Assembly (NCBI GenBank): GCA_900552675.1
Contig: USAI01000094.1
Span: 1 to 8,310 of the forward strand
Direction of reading: 5' to 3'
Length of the DNA stretch: 8,310 nucleotides
From: an uncultured Prevotella sp.
GTDB lineage: Bacteria; Bacteroidota; Bacteroidia; Bacteroidales; Bacteroidaceae
Both the position numbers and the translations under genes were made by a program. Positions within the stretch are counted from its first letter, which is position 1; each line of letters starts with the position of its first letter. The notes beneath the pieces were generated by a model, which ran no database searches, was not told the DNA's origin, and was given only the letters and a program-made list of their open reading frames with translations. This document shows, in pieces, positions 1 to 6,079 of the stretch.

Positions 1-70
1 TGCAACTTTTTACTCATATTTATCAACTTAAATTAATTCCGCCAACGGGTTATAAAACAGACTTTTTTAA

Positions 71-2569
71 ATGAAGAAGAATTATTTTTTTTCATTGTGG
101 TTGCGTGCCTTTTCTTGCACAACTACAATGACAATGCTTTTTACTGCCTTAATGGCGCTGATGACCAACACCACTAAAACGTTTGCGCAGAGCTTAGGCA
201 CACAGTATGTGGCTGCCGATAACATGGATAAACTTGTCGGCATCGACCCCAGCACCGCTTGTGTGGCAGGCACCTACAATAGCTCCGAGCCTACCGACCC
301 CAACAAACAGCTATGTTTATATAATATAGGTACCAAACGCTTCCTCAGTGTAGGTGGCTATTTTGGCACCCATGCTGCCCTTGACAATACGCCTCATGGC
401 CTGTGGTTTGAATCGGTTGATAATGCTGCTGACTATAACGATAACCGCTTTTGGATTAATAACCGCGTGGCAGGTTCTGGTTCAGGCACACACTTGGGTT
501 GCGAAAGCAGTTCGGGTAGCTCACACCTTTATATGGACCGCAGCAACGGTAATGACGGCAAAGACGGTCACAACGGTCAAGACGGTAACAACGGTGCCAC
601 CACATTCCGTTTTGAAAAGGCACCCGATTACAGCGATACCAATAAGGTGTATTATCTCATTATGAACCGTTTCGTTAATAGTAAATGGTGGACGTTTTAT
701 GTGGATGCTTTCCCTAACAATAAAGACAACGACTGTAATATTAATGGAACGAAGAAGACAAAAGCTTATGCCGATTATAAAACCCAGGAGTGGAAAATTA
801 TCACCAAGGAAGAATATTATAAGCTGACATTGCTAAACCCCGCCAACATGGAAGATGTTATCGACTTATCGTTCCTTATCAAGGCACCCAGTTTCCGATG
901 CAACGATACTGATGCCTCAAATTGGAAAGTAACGACCAAAGCCACCGACAATAAAGTCACCGATAATATATTCTTCGGCGATAACCGTATGTATAAAAGC
1001 TATAGCCTGGTAGGTACAACCACTTGGAGCAAATCTGATGGCACCCATCAGCAAAACAACGGCAAGCTGTTCTACAGCTACGCTCGCGGGGCAAAAGACT
1101 TCGTCTTCTACCAAGACATCAAGGTGCACAAGGCGGGCTGGTATCTGTTGCGCTGCAACGGCTTCACCACACAGGTCAACAAAGATAAACGTGTTTCGGC
1201 ACGCCTCATGATGGCTGTGGTGAAAGACGGAAGCATCGATAAGACGGGGGTGTATAGCGCTGCCACGCTGAACAAGCTGTCTGTGGCTGATGCTAAGACG
1301 CTGATGGGGAAAGATAAAGATGGCCAGGGTGCTGGTCGCGCCTTCTTCGATGGCAAGTATGAAAACCAGGTGCAGGTGTGCCTTGACGATAAAGACTGGG
1401 TCACCAAAATCTCTGAGACAAACCCCGTAACGCTGCGCATAGGCTATTATGTTGGCGACGACTGCGTGCTGCACGATGGCGACGTAACCTGTGTTGACAA
1501 CTTTAAGCTGCTGTATGCTGGCCCACGCCGTGACCCCGAGCTCATTCTCGACGAGGACCAAACCTCTCTGCTATATCTTACCAACGCCAAAGATACGTAT
1601 AAAAACAGTGTGCTGCACCTGAACCGCACGTTTAAGGAGGGGCAGTGGAACTCGCTCATCCTGCCCGTCGACCTCAAGTTTGGACAGATGAAGCGCACCT
1701 TTGGCGACGATGTAAAGGTGGCTAAGCTCACCTCGCTGGAAAATGGCGTGGTGACCTTCAGAACCGTTGAGCCCCAGCAAGATAGCGAAGTGATGGTTAA
1801 GGCCTTTGAGCCATACATTGTAAAGCCCACCGTGCTCACCGACGATAAGGGTCTGGCTTACACGGCAGAAAAATTTTACACCCGCCGTACTACCGACGAC
1901 AAGGGCGAGGACGTGGCCAACAACGCCTACTGGCTGGCTGCCGACGGCAAAAGTGAGAGCTACCAAGACGAGAACAACCGATTCTCGCTCACCATCCCCG
2001 GGAACCACTACGACATCACCATGGTGACCCTCGACCGCGCTGCGCTGGTAAAGCATCTTAAGTTGAGCGAAACGGATCAAGCCCACTATGATAAGGAAGA
2101 ATATGATAAGATTGACTGGGATAATGTGAGCTGGATATCGCAAACCAACTTCTCGACAGGTGCCAACAACGGCGACCTTACCTGTTATGGCACGCTGACC
2201 AAGACCTACGACAACGACGCCATCCTTCCTGGCCGCGACGATCTGAGTGGCGACTACGTGATGCGCGGCGGAAAAATCGTGCAGGTGCCCTCTAACAAAG
2301 AGTATGGCCTGAAGGGCTTCCGCTGCTGGTTTGAGGTAAAGGGTAGCCATCCCATAGCCGCTGCTCCGCGCCTTGAGATTGATGGCATCATTGACGACGC
2401 CACCTCTATCGACGACCTCAACAGTCAGCCCTCACAGTTCACCTCGCGCCACAAGGGCATCAGCGGTGTGTTTAACCTCGATGGCCAAAAGGTGCGCGAT
2501 GGCGAGAGCACACAAGACCTGCCCAAAGGCATCTATATTGTGAATGGCCGAAAAGTAGTAGTGAGATAA
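71..2569 (+). CDS. Large secreted surface protein with collagen-like stretch and T9SS-like tail
   Basis: 832 residues; specific function not recognised. Residues 1-40 look like an unusually long signal peptide: Lys at 2-3, a hydrophobic Thr/Met/Leu-rich core, and a likely signal peptidase I site near TFAQ-S, so the protein should leave the cytoplasm. Residues 81-113 (LCLYNIGTKRFLSVGGYFGT...) resemble a segment common in Bacteroidales surface proteins. Residues 160-175 form five Gly-X-Y triplets (GNDGKDGHNGQDGNNG). Residues 517-587 (LNRTFKEGQWNSLILPVDL ... FGDDVKVA ... EPYIVKPT) match by eye a beta-rich module recurring in Prevotella and Bacteroides secreted proteins. The last 34 residues (GVFNLDGQKV...LPKGIYIVNGRKVVVR) resemble a short type-A C-terminal sorting signal of the type IX secretion system, but the full domain is not evident. 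No catalytic motif was seen. The start is the first ATG in frame, just before the signal peptide. No Bacteroidetes -7 box is visible in the 70 bases upstream. Codon use looks more AT-rich in the first third than later. An adhesin or other surface structural role is possible but is only inference. Confidence 0.9.
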   Translation: MKKNYFFSLWLRAFSCTTTMTMLFTALMALMTNTTKTFAQSLGTQYVAADNMDKLVGIDPSTACVAGTYNSSEPTDPNKQLCLYNIGTKRFLSVGGYFGTHAALDNTPHGLWFESVDNAADYNDNRFWINNRVAGSGSGTHLGCESSSGSSHLYMDRSNGNDGKDGHNGQDGNNGATTFRFEKAPDYSDTNKVYYLIMNRFVNSKWWTFYVDAFPNNKDNDCNINGTKKTKAYADYKTQEWKIITKEEYYKLTLLNPANMEDVIDLSFLIKAPSFRCNDTDASNWKVTTKATDNKVTDNIFFGDNRMYKSYSLVGTTTWSKSDGTHQQNNGKLFYSYARGAKDFVFYQDIKVHKAGWYLLRCNGFTTQVNKDKRVSARLMMAVVKDGSIDKTGVYSAATLNKLSVADAKTLMGKDKDGQGAGRAFFDGKYENQVQVCLDDKDWVTKISETNPVTLRIGYYVGDDCVLHDGDVTCVDNFKLLYAGPRRDPELILDEDQTSLLYLTNAKDTYKNSVLHLNRTFKEGQWNSLILPVDLKFGQMKRTFGDDVKVAKLTSLENGVVTFRTVEPQQDSEVMVKAFEPYIVKPTVLTDDKGLAYTAEKFYTRRTTDDKGEDVANNAYWLAADGKSESYQDENNRFSLTIPGNHYDITMVTLDRAALVKHLKLSETDQAHYDKEEYDKIDWDNVSWISQTNFSTGANNGDLTCYGTLTKTYDNDAILPGRDDLSGDYVMRGGKIVQVPSNKEYGLKGFRCWFEVKGSHPIAAAPRLEIDGIIDDATSIDDLNSQPSQFTSRHKGISGVFNLDGQKVRDGESTQDLPKGIYIVNGRKVVVR
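548..595 (+). repeat. In-frame 9-base repeat coding Gly-X-Y triplets
   Basis: Glycine codons recur every third codon from residue 160 to 175 (GND-GKD-GHN-GQD-GNN-G), giving a short hydrophilic collagen-like tract within the secreted protein. The X and Y positions are Asn, Asp, Lys, His and Gln, with no proline. The tract is short for a stable triple helix on its own and may be a flexible linker or the remnant of a longer repeat. The repeat is seen directly; the structural role is inference. Confidence 0.7.
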
Positions 2570-2589
2570 AATTTTGTGAACATCAATAT

Positions 2590-2800
2590 TTCTTGAATAT
2601 TAATATTCCGCGCTTCGCGCGTTAGGGTTAAACATTAATTATCATTAATTGAACATTAATTGAACATTAATATTCCGCGCTTCGCGCGTTTGGGTTTAGA
2701 AAAGAGCGCGTAGCGCGTATTAATGATAATTAATGTTCAATTAATGGACATTAATGTTTAAAACCCATGAGCGCGAAGCGCGAATAAGAATAATATAACG
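2590..2800. repeat. Long imperfect palindrome with four GC-rich triloop hairpins
   Basis: This fills most of the gap between the large secreted protein and the small peptide gene. AT-rich arms built from CATTAAT units are punctuated by GC palindromes. The left arm (about 2596-2670) and the reverse complement of the right arm (about 2719-2797) align with modest gaps. Within them, 2631-2649 and 2719-2737 are a perfect 19-base inverted pair (AACATTAATTATCATTAAT). A 23-base direct repeat occurs at 2601-2623 and 2668-2690. The GC palindromes are CGCGC-TTC-GCGCG at 2609-2621 and 2676-2688, CGCG-TAG-CGCG at 2707-2717 and CGCG-AAG-CGCG at 2772-2782. The region could end transcription of the upstream gene or be a non-autonomous repeat element; the sequence does not decide. 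No protein is encoded here and no -7 box was seen. Confidence 0.85.
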
Positions 2801-2824
2801 CGAATAAAACAACAACAGAAAACA

Positions 2825-3016
2825 ATGAAAAAAACATATATACAGCCCGCCAGCACCATTATCGTTATGTCTGACCACCTCTGCGTTAATGGCCTCAACA
2901 TGGCCAGCGTAGTGCATGGCGGCGATGGTAGCCATGTTGACAAAATAGATGTGGTAGAAGAAGACAAGTCGGCCACCGACTATGAATGGGACTCAGGTTC
3001 GTGGGGTGGCGATTGA
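2825..3016 (+). CDS. Small peptide of the 'MKKTYIQP' kind, 63 residues
   Basis: Encodes 63 residues starting MKKTYIQPAS. I recall many short Prevotella and Bacteroides proteins that begin MKK-x-Y-x-x-P and end in an acidic, aromatic, Gly-rich tail; I know of no assigned function. Here residues 9-30 are mildly hydrophobic with a single Cys at 20, residues 32-36 are HGGDG, and the C-terminal third (VVEEDKSATDYEWDSGSWGGD) is strongly acidic with two Trp. There is no signal peptide or lipobox. The start ATG follows an A-rich stretch (acaacagaaaacaATG), typical of Bacteroidetes start regions. It lies 255 bases after the secreted-protein gene and has no recognisable promoter, so it may be read through from upstream or use an atypical one. 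The acidic tail and Gly-Gly motifs would fit a modified or exported peptide precursor, but no maturation or export gene is nearby. Antisense ORFs across it have no better support. Confidence 0.65.
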   Translation: MKKTYIQPASTIIVMSDHLCVNGLNMASVVHGGDGSHVDKIDVVEEDKSATDYEWDSGSWGGD

Positions 3017-3069
3017 TATCTCTAAAGGAATGAGGCACAGCACCGCATCCTACTTTTATCAACAAAAAC

Positions 3070-3100
3070 TTTCACACCTATAAAAAAATGGCTATCTTTG
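3070..3100 (+). promoter_or_regulatory. Bacteroidetes-type promoter upstream of pyrE
   Basis: A -7 box TATCTTTG at 3093-3100 fits the Bacteroidetes consensus TAnnTTTG. TTTC at 3070-3073, 19 bases upstream, is a one-mismatch version of the -33 TTTG box. Transcription would start near 3107, giving a leader of roughly 210 bases before pyrE that contains the whole 3121-3291 foldback element. The bases after the box (TGCCGAGAAAAAAC) resemble those after the -7 box at 6886 (CTGCCGAAAAAAC). The exact start site is inference. Confidence 0.7.
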
Positions 3101-3120
3101 TGCCGAGAAAAAACATTATT

Positions 3121-3291
3121 TGAACTTTTGCAAAGTTCAGAAGTTATTGGAAGTTATGAAAGAAGTGACCACTCCCTTCGGTCGTTCAAGAAGATAACGG
3201 ACAATAGCCTTTCTATTAAAAGGTAAGGCATATGTCCGTTACCTTCACTCGCGCAGCGAGTTAACTTCCTTTTTAACTCCCAATAACTTCT
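3121..3291. repeat. Foldback repeat element, copy A (pyrE leader)
   Basis: It begins with a perfect 8-bp hairpin, TGAACTTT-TGC-AAAGTTCA (3121-3139). Outer arms 3139-3166 and 3264-3291 pair at 24 of 28 positions, the first 12 perfectly (AGAAGTTATTGG). Inside are a second inverted pair (AACGGACAATAGCC near 3197-3210 against GGCATATGTCCGTT at 3227-3240) and a perfect triloop hairpin, ACTCGC-GCA-GCGAGT, at 3247-3261. Positions 3223-3269 are 44/47 identical to the reverse complement of 4022-4068 in copy B. No ORF is present. The element lies between the promoter and pyrE, so its RNA should be part of the leader transcript. Confidence 0.85.
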
Positions 3292-3320
3292 ATAAATGCT
3301 AAACATATAAACAGTATATT

Positions 3321-3953
3321 ATGGATACATTAAAAAAAGTATTTGCATCGAAACTTCTCGACATCAAAGCCATTAAGTTGCAACCCAACGACCCCTTCAC
3401 ATGGGCATCAGGATGGAAGTCGCCCTTCTACTGCGACAACCGTAAGGCCCTCTCGTTCCCCGAGTTGCGCAACTTTGTAAAGTTGCAGCTGGTGCACACC
3501 GTGATGCAGCATTTTCCACAGGCCGAGGCCGTGGCAGGTGTGGCAACAGGTGCCATAGCACAGGGTGCGTTGGTGGCCGACGAGCTGAACATGCCCTACG
3601 TATATGTTCGCTCTAAGGCTAAAGACCACGGCATGGGCAACCTTATTGAGGGCGAGCTGCCCGCTGGTGCCAAGGTGGTAGTGGTTGAAGACCTTATCTC
3701 GACAGGTGGTAGCAGTCTGAAGGCCGTTGAGGCGCTGCGTGCTGCTGGCTACGAGGTAGTGGGCATGGTGGCCAGCTACACCTACGGCTTCCCCGTTGCC
3801 GCCAAGGCTTTTGCCGATGCTGGCGTAGAGCTGCAAACCCTTACCGACTACGACCACGTGGTAGAACAGGCGCTGGCCACAGGCTATATTGCCAAGGCCG
3901 ATGTTGAGCTGCTGCACGAGTGGCGTAAGGATCCAGCTAATTGGAATAGATAA
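3321..3953 (+). CDS. pyrE: Orotate phosphoribosyltransferase
   Basis: 210 residues, the usual length for bacterial PyrE. The enzyme joins orotate to PRPP to make orotidine 5'-monophosphate, the fifth step of pyrimidine synthesis, in the cytoplasm as a dimer. The N-terminal orotate-side region reads DPFTWASGWKSPFYCDNRKA. The flexible catalytic loop is RSKAKDHGMGN, with R97, K99, K101 and H103; this arrangement is like Bacillus PyrE (RSKPKxHG) rather than the RKEAKDHG of E. coli. The PRPP-binding signature VVVVEDLISTGGSS occupies residues 119-132, with the acidic pair E123-D124. All key residues are present. The ATG at 3321 precedes the conserved N-terminal helix with no better upstream start. 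Probably first gene of a unit with the SRPBCC gene and argH, driven from the promoter near 3100 through a structured leader of about 210 bases. UMP-responsive control through that leader is possible but not shown. Confidence 0.97.
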   Translation: MDTLKKVFASKLLDIKAIKLQPNDPFTWASGWKSPFYCDNRKALSFPELRNFVKLQLVHTVMQHFPQAEAVAGVATGAIAQGALVADELNMPYVYVRSKAKDHGMGNLIEGELPAGAKVVVVEDLISTGGSSLKAVEALRAAGYEVVGMVASYTYGFPVAAKAFADAGVELQTLTDYDHVVEQALATGYIAKADVELLHEWRKDPANWNR

Positions 3954-3982
3954 ACTGTTGAGCTTGAAAAGTTCAACAGTTT
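3952..3982 (+). terminator. 14-bp perfect hairpin overlapping the pyrE stop codon
   Basis: AAACTGTTGAGCTT (3952-3965), loop GAA (3966-3968), then AAGTTCAACAGTTT (3969-3982) pairs at all 14 positions, counting one G-T pair. It starts within the TAA stop of pyrE. No clean T-run follows directly; a second hairpin ATAACTTT-TTG-AAAGTTAT lies at 3993-4011. It may be a full or partial terminator, or an mRNA 3'-end stabiliser separating pyrE from the next two genes. The structure is seen; the function is inference. Confidence 0.5.
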
Positions 3983-3992
3983 AAGGGAGATA

Positions 3993-4190
3993 ATAACTTT
4001 TTGAAAGTTATCGGAGGTATCGGAAGTTAACTCGCTACGCGAGTGAAGTTAACGGACGTATGCCTTACTACTTGAGCGGCAATGCTATTGTCCGTTAACT
4101 TCCGATAACTTCCTCTTAACTCCCGATAACTTCCTTTTAATTCATCATAACTTCCTTTTACCTCCCTCTTAACTCCCGTTAACTCCTTTA
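3993..4190. repeat. Foldback repeat element, copy B
   Basis: The core 4022-4068 matches copy A (reverse strand) at 44/47. It begins GGAAGTTA, holds the perfect triloop hairpin ACTCGC-TAC-GCGAGT (4030-4044) and continues GAAGTTAACGGACGTATGCC. A perfect 14-base inverted pair, TATCGGAAGTTAAC (4018-4031) and GTTAACTTCCGATA (4094-4107), encloses it, and 4048-4057 can alternatively pair with 4090-4099, so two competing folds exist. The sequence GCTATTGTCCGTTAACTTC (4084-4102) is also nearly shared with copy A. From 4100 to about 4188 it decays into degenerate TAACTTCC/TAACTCCC repeats, with CGATAACTTCC exact at 4103-4113 and 4124-4134. No protein is encoded and no -7 box was found, so the gene at 4199 probably depends on read-through from pyrE. 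Confidence 0.85.
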
Positions 4191-4198
4191 ATAAAAAT

Positions 4199-4648
4199 AT
4201 GACCACATTCGAAAGTAACGTAAAACAAATAGCTTATCCTCAGCAAACGGTGTATAACACGCTGAGCGATCTCAACAATCTGCAGGGCCTGAAAGACCGC
4301 ATGGAGGCCATCAAAGGGCAGCTCACCGACGAGCAGCGCAAGCAAGCCGAACAGCTGAACAACCTCACCTTCGATGCCGACAGCCTCTCGATCGAAGCCC
4401 CCATGGTGGGCAAAATAACGTTGCGCGTTATCGACCGCGAGCCACTGAAAACCATCAAGTTTGAGACCGAGAACAGTCCTATACCCTTCAACCTGTGGAT
4501 ACAGCTGCTGCCCACCTCCGACACCACCTGTAAGCTGAAGCTCACCCTCAAGGGCGACATCCCCTTCATGCTCAAGGGCATGGTAAAGAAGCCGCTGCAA
4601 GAAGGCATCGAGAAGGTGGCCGACATGATGGCAATGATTCCGTATTAA
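4199..4648 (+). CDS. SRPBCC (START/Bet v1-like) family protein
   Basis: 149 residues, with no signal peptide or membrane segment, so probably cytoplasmic. The pattern fits the SRPBCC helix-grip fold: an N-terminal strand (TTFESNVKQIAYP), the typical motif QQTVYNTLSDLNNL, a charged helix with KGQLTDEQRKQAEQ, alternating strands (SLSIEAPMVGKITLRVIDRE, KTIKFETENS, PFNLWIQLLP, CKLKLTLKGD) and a long C-terminal helix (KPLQEGIEKVADMMAMIPY). Such folds bind hydrophobic ligands, but no ligand or catalytic residue can be named here. From memory, this gene lies between pyrE and argH in many Bacteroidales. Its stop is 7 bases before argH, which argues for co-transcription and perhaps translational coupling. 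The ATG at 4199 is preceded by an A-rich stretch (ttaataaaaat). The fold assignment is by sequence pattern only, and the role is unknown. Confidence 0.85.
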   Translation: MTTFESNVKQIAYPQQTVYNTLSDLNNLQGLKDRMEAIKGQLTDEQRKQAEQLNNLTFDADSLSIEAPMVGKITLRVIDREPLKTIKFETENSPIPFNLWIQLLPTSDTTCKLKLTLKGDIPFMLKGMVKKPLQEGIEKVADMMAMIPY

Positions 4649-4655
4649 ACACACT

Positions 4656-5999
4656 ATGGCACACAAACTTTGGGAAAAAAACTTTGAGGTAAACAAAGAG
4701 ATAGAACGGTTTACCGTGGGCCGCGACCGCGAGCTCGACCTCTACCTGGCCCCGTATGATGTGCTGGGCTCTATGGCACACATCACCATGCTCGAAAGCA
4801 TTGGCTTGCTCGAGAAAGACGAACTGAAACCCCTGCTGGCCGAGCTGCGCCGCATCTACGACATTGCCGCTGCTGGCCAGTTTACCATCGACGAGGGCGT
4901 AGAAGATGTTCACTCGCAGGTAGAACTCATGCTCACCCAGCGCTTAGGCAACATGGGCAAGAAGATACACTCGGGCCGCTCGCGCAACGACCAGGTGCTG
5001 GTAGACCTGAAACTGTTTACGCGCCACCAGCTGCGCAACATTGTTGAGGCCGTAAAGGTGCTGTTCGACGAGCTGCAAGCCAAGAGTGAGCAGTATAAGC
5101 ACGTGCTCATGCCCGGATATACGCACCTGCAGATAGCCATGCCCAGCTCGTTTGGCCTGTGGTTTGGCGCACATGCCGAGTCGCTGGCCGACGATATGAC
5201 GTTTCTCTTAGCCGCTTGGCGCATCACAAACCGCAACCCCTTGGGGTCGGCAGCGGGCTACGGCTCATCGTTCCCCCTGAACCGCACGCTCACCACACAG
5301 CTGTTAGGCTTCGACAGCATGGCCTACAACGCCGTGTATGCACAGATGGGGCGCGGCAAGACCGAACGCAATGTGGCCTTCGCCCTGGCATCAGTGGCCG
5401 CCACACTGTCAAAGTTGGCCTTCGACGCCTGTATGTTCAACAGTCAGAACTTCAGTTTCGTGCGTCTGCCTAAAGAGTGTACCACGGGGTCAAGCATCAT
5501 GCCACATAAAAAGAACCCCGACGTGTTTGAGCTGATACGTGCCAAGTGTAACAAGCTGCAGGGTCTGCCACAGCAAATAATGCTCATCATGAACAATTTG
5601 CCCACAGGCTACTTCCGCGACCTGCAAATCATTAAAGAGGTGTTCCTTCCCGCCTTCGACGAGTTGGCCGACTGCCTGCACATGGCAGCCTACATCATCA
5701 ACCGCATCGAGGTGAACGAGCACATTCTTGACAACCCCATGTACGACCCCATGTTCTCGGTTGAAGAGGTAAACCGCTTGGCAGCCGCTGGCACGCCCTT
5801 CCGCGATGCCTACAAACAAGTGGGACTGCAGATCGAGGCGGGCACCTTCCATGCCTCGCACGACATTCATCACACGCACGAAGGATCTATCGGCAACCTC
5901 TGCAACGAACAGATAGCACAGCTTATGAACGATACCCTCAGCCAGTTTACGTTTAAAAAGGTTGACGAGGCCGAGGCTTTATTGCTGAGCAGTTGTTAA
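4656..5999 (+). CDS. argH: Argininosuccinate lyase
   Basis: 447 residues, close to the usual 450-470 of the family. The enzyme splits argininosuccinate into arginine and fumarate, the last step of arginine synthesis, as a cytoplasmic homotetramer of the fumarase/aspartase superfamily. Three conserved regions line up in order: KIHSGRSRNDQV (residues 103-114), GYTHLQIAMP with T156-H157, where the His corresponds to the catalytic region, and the fumarate-lyase signature GSSIMPHKKNP (278-288) on the flexible loop carrying the catalytic serine. N-terminal DRELDLYLAPYDVLGSMAH also fits. The usual HLQRAQP is HLQIAMP here, which I take to be a Bacteroidetes variant. The ATG lies 7 bases after the SRPBCC stop. 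No separate promoter is visible, so it is probably the last gene of the pyrE unit. Pairing of a pyrimidine gene with an arginine gene makes sense because both pathways draw on carbamoyl phosphate, though coordinated control is inference. Confidence 0.97.
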   Translation: MAHKLWEKNFEVNKEIERFTVGRDRELDLYLAPYDVLGSMAHITMLESIGLLEKDELKPLLAELRRIYDIAAAGQFTIDEGVEDVHSQVELMLTQRLGNMGKKIHSGRSRNDQVLVDLKLFTRHQLRNIVEAVKVLFDELQAKSEQYKHVLMPGYTHLQIAMPSSFGLWFGAHAESLADDMTFLLAAWRITNRNPLGSAAGYGSSFPLNRTLTTQLLGFDSMAYNAVYAQMGRGKTERNVAFALASVAATLSKLAFDACMFNSQNFSFVRLPKECTTGSSIMPHKKNPDVFELIRAKCNKLQGLPQQIMLIMNNLPTGYFRDLQIIKEVFLPAFDELADCLHMAAYIINRIEVNEHILDNPMYDPMFSVEEVNRLAAAGTPFRDAYKQVGLQIEAGTFHASHDIHHTHEGSIGNLCNEQIAQLMNDTLSQFTFKKVDEAEALLLSSC

Positions 6000-6079
6000 A
6001 AATACCTCTTAGCGTATTGTGAAGTAACAAACAACAAGAAACAACATAGGAACAACAAGTAAACAACATAATAGTTTTT
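6000..6079. other. argH downstream stretch with ACAACAA repeats
   Basis: AT-rich stretch between argH and copy C. It contains repeated ACAACA(A) units from about 6028 to 6069 (aacaaacaacaagaaacaaca...). A weak hairpin, AATAC...GTATT, lies at 6001-6018. The other side of copy C carries the complementary run TGTTGTTTTTGTTGTTT (6258-6274), so the low-complexity flanks extend the palindrome imperfectly. No gene and no -7 box were found. Confidence 0.55.

Noticed and set aside
917..1561. 214-codon open frame on the - strand
   Set aside because: It is antisense to the same secreted-protein gene, with no family motif and no promoter; best explained as a shadow frame.
1571..2350. 259-codon open frame on the - strand inside the large secreted-protein gene
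   Set aside because: The protein is low in recognisable motifs, lacks a start context and lies wholly opposite a well-supported gene with signal peptide and conserved tail. GC-ending codons in the real gene remove stops from this antisense frame.
2601..2690. Possible CRISPR: a 23-base direct repeat twice with a 44-base spacer
   Set aside because: There are only two copies, the spacer is itself made of CATTAAT repeats and is palindromic with downstream sequence, and no cas gene is present.
3017..3069. Hidden small gene or terminator after the small peptide gene
   Set aside because: No open frame with a plausible start and no stable hairpin with a T-run was found in this short stretch.
3408..3917. 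169-codon - strand frame opposite pyrE
   Set aside because: The + strand carries every PyrE catalytic and PRPP motif, while the antisense product is Val/His-rich with no recognisable domain.
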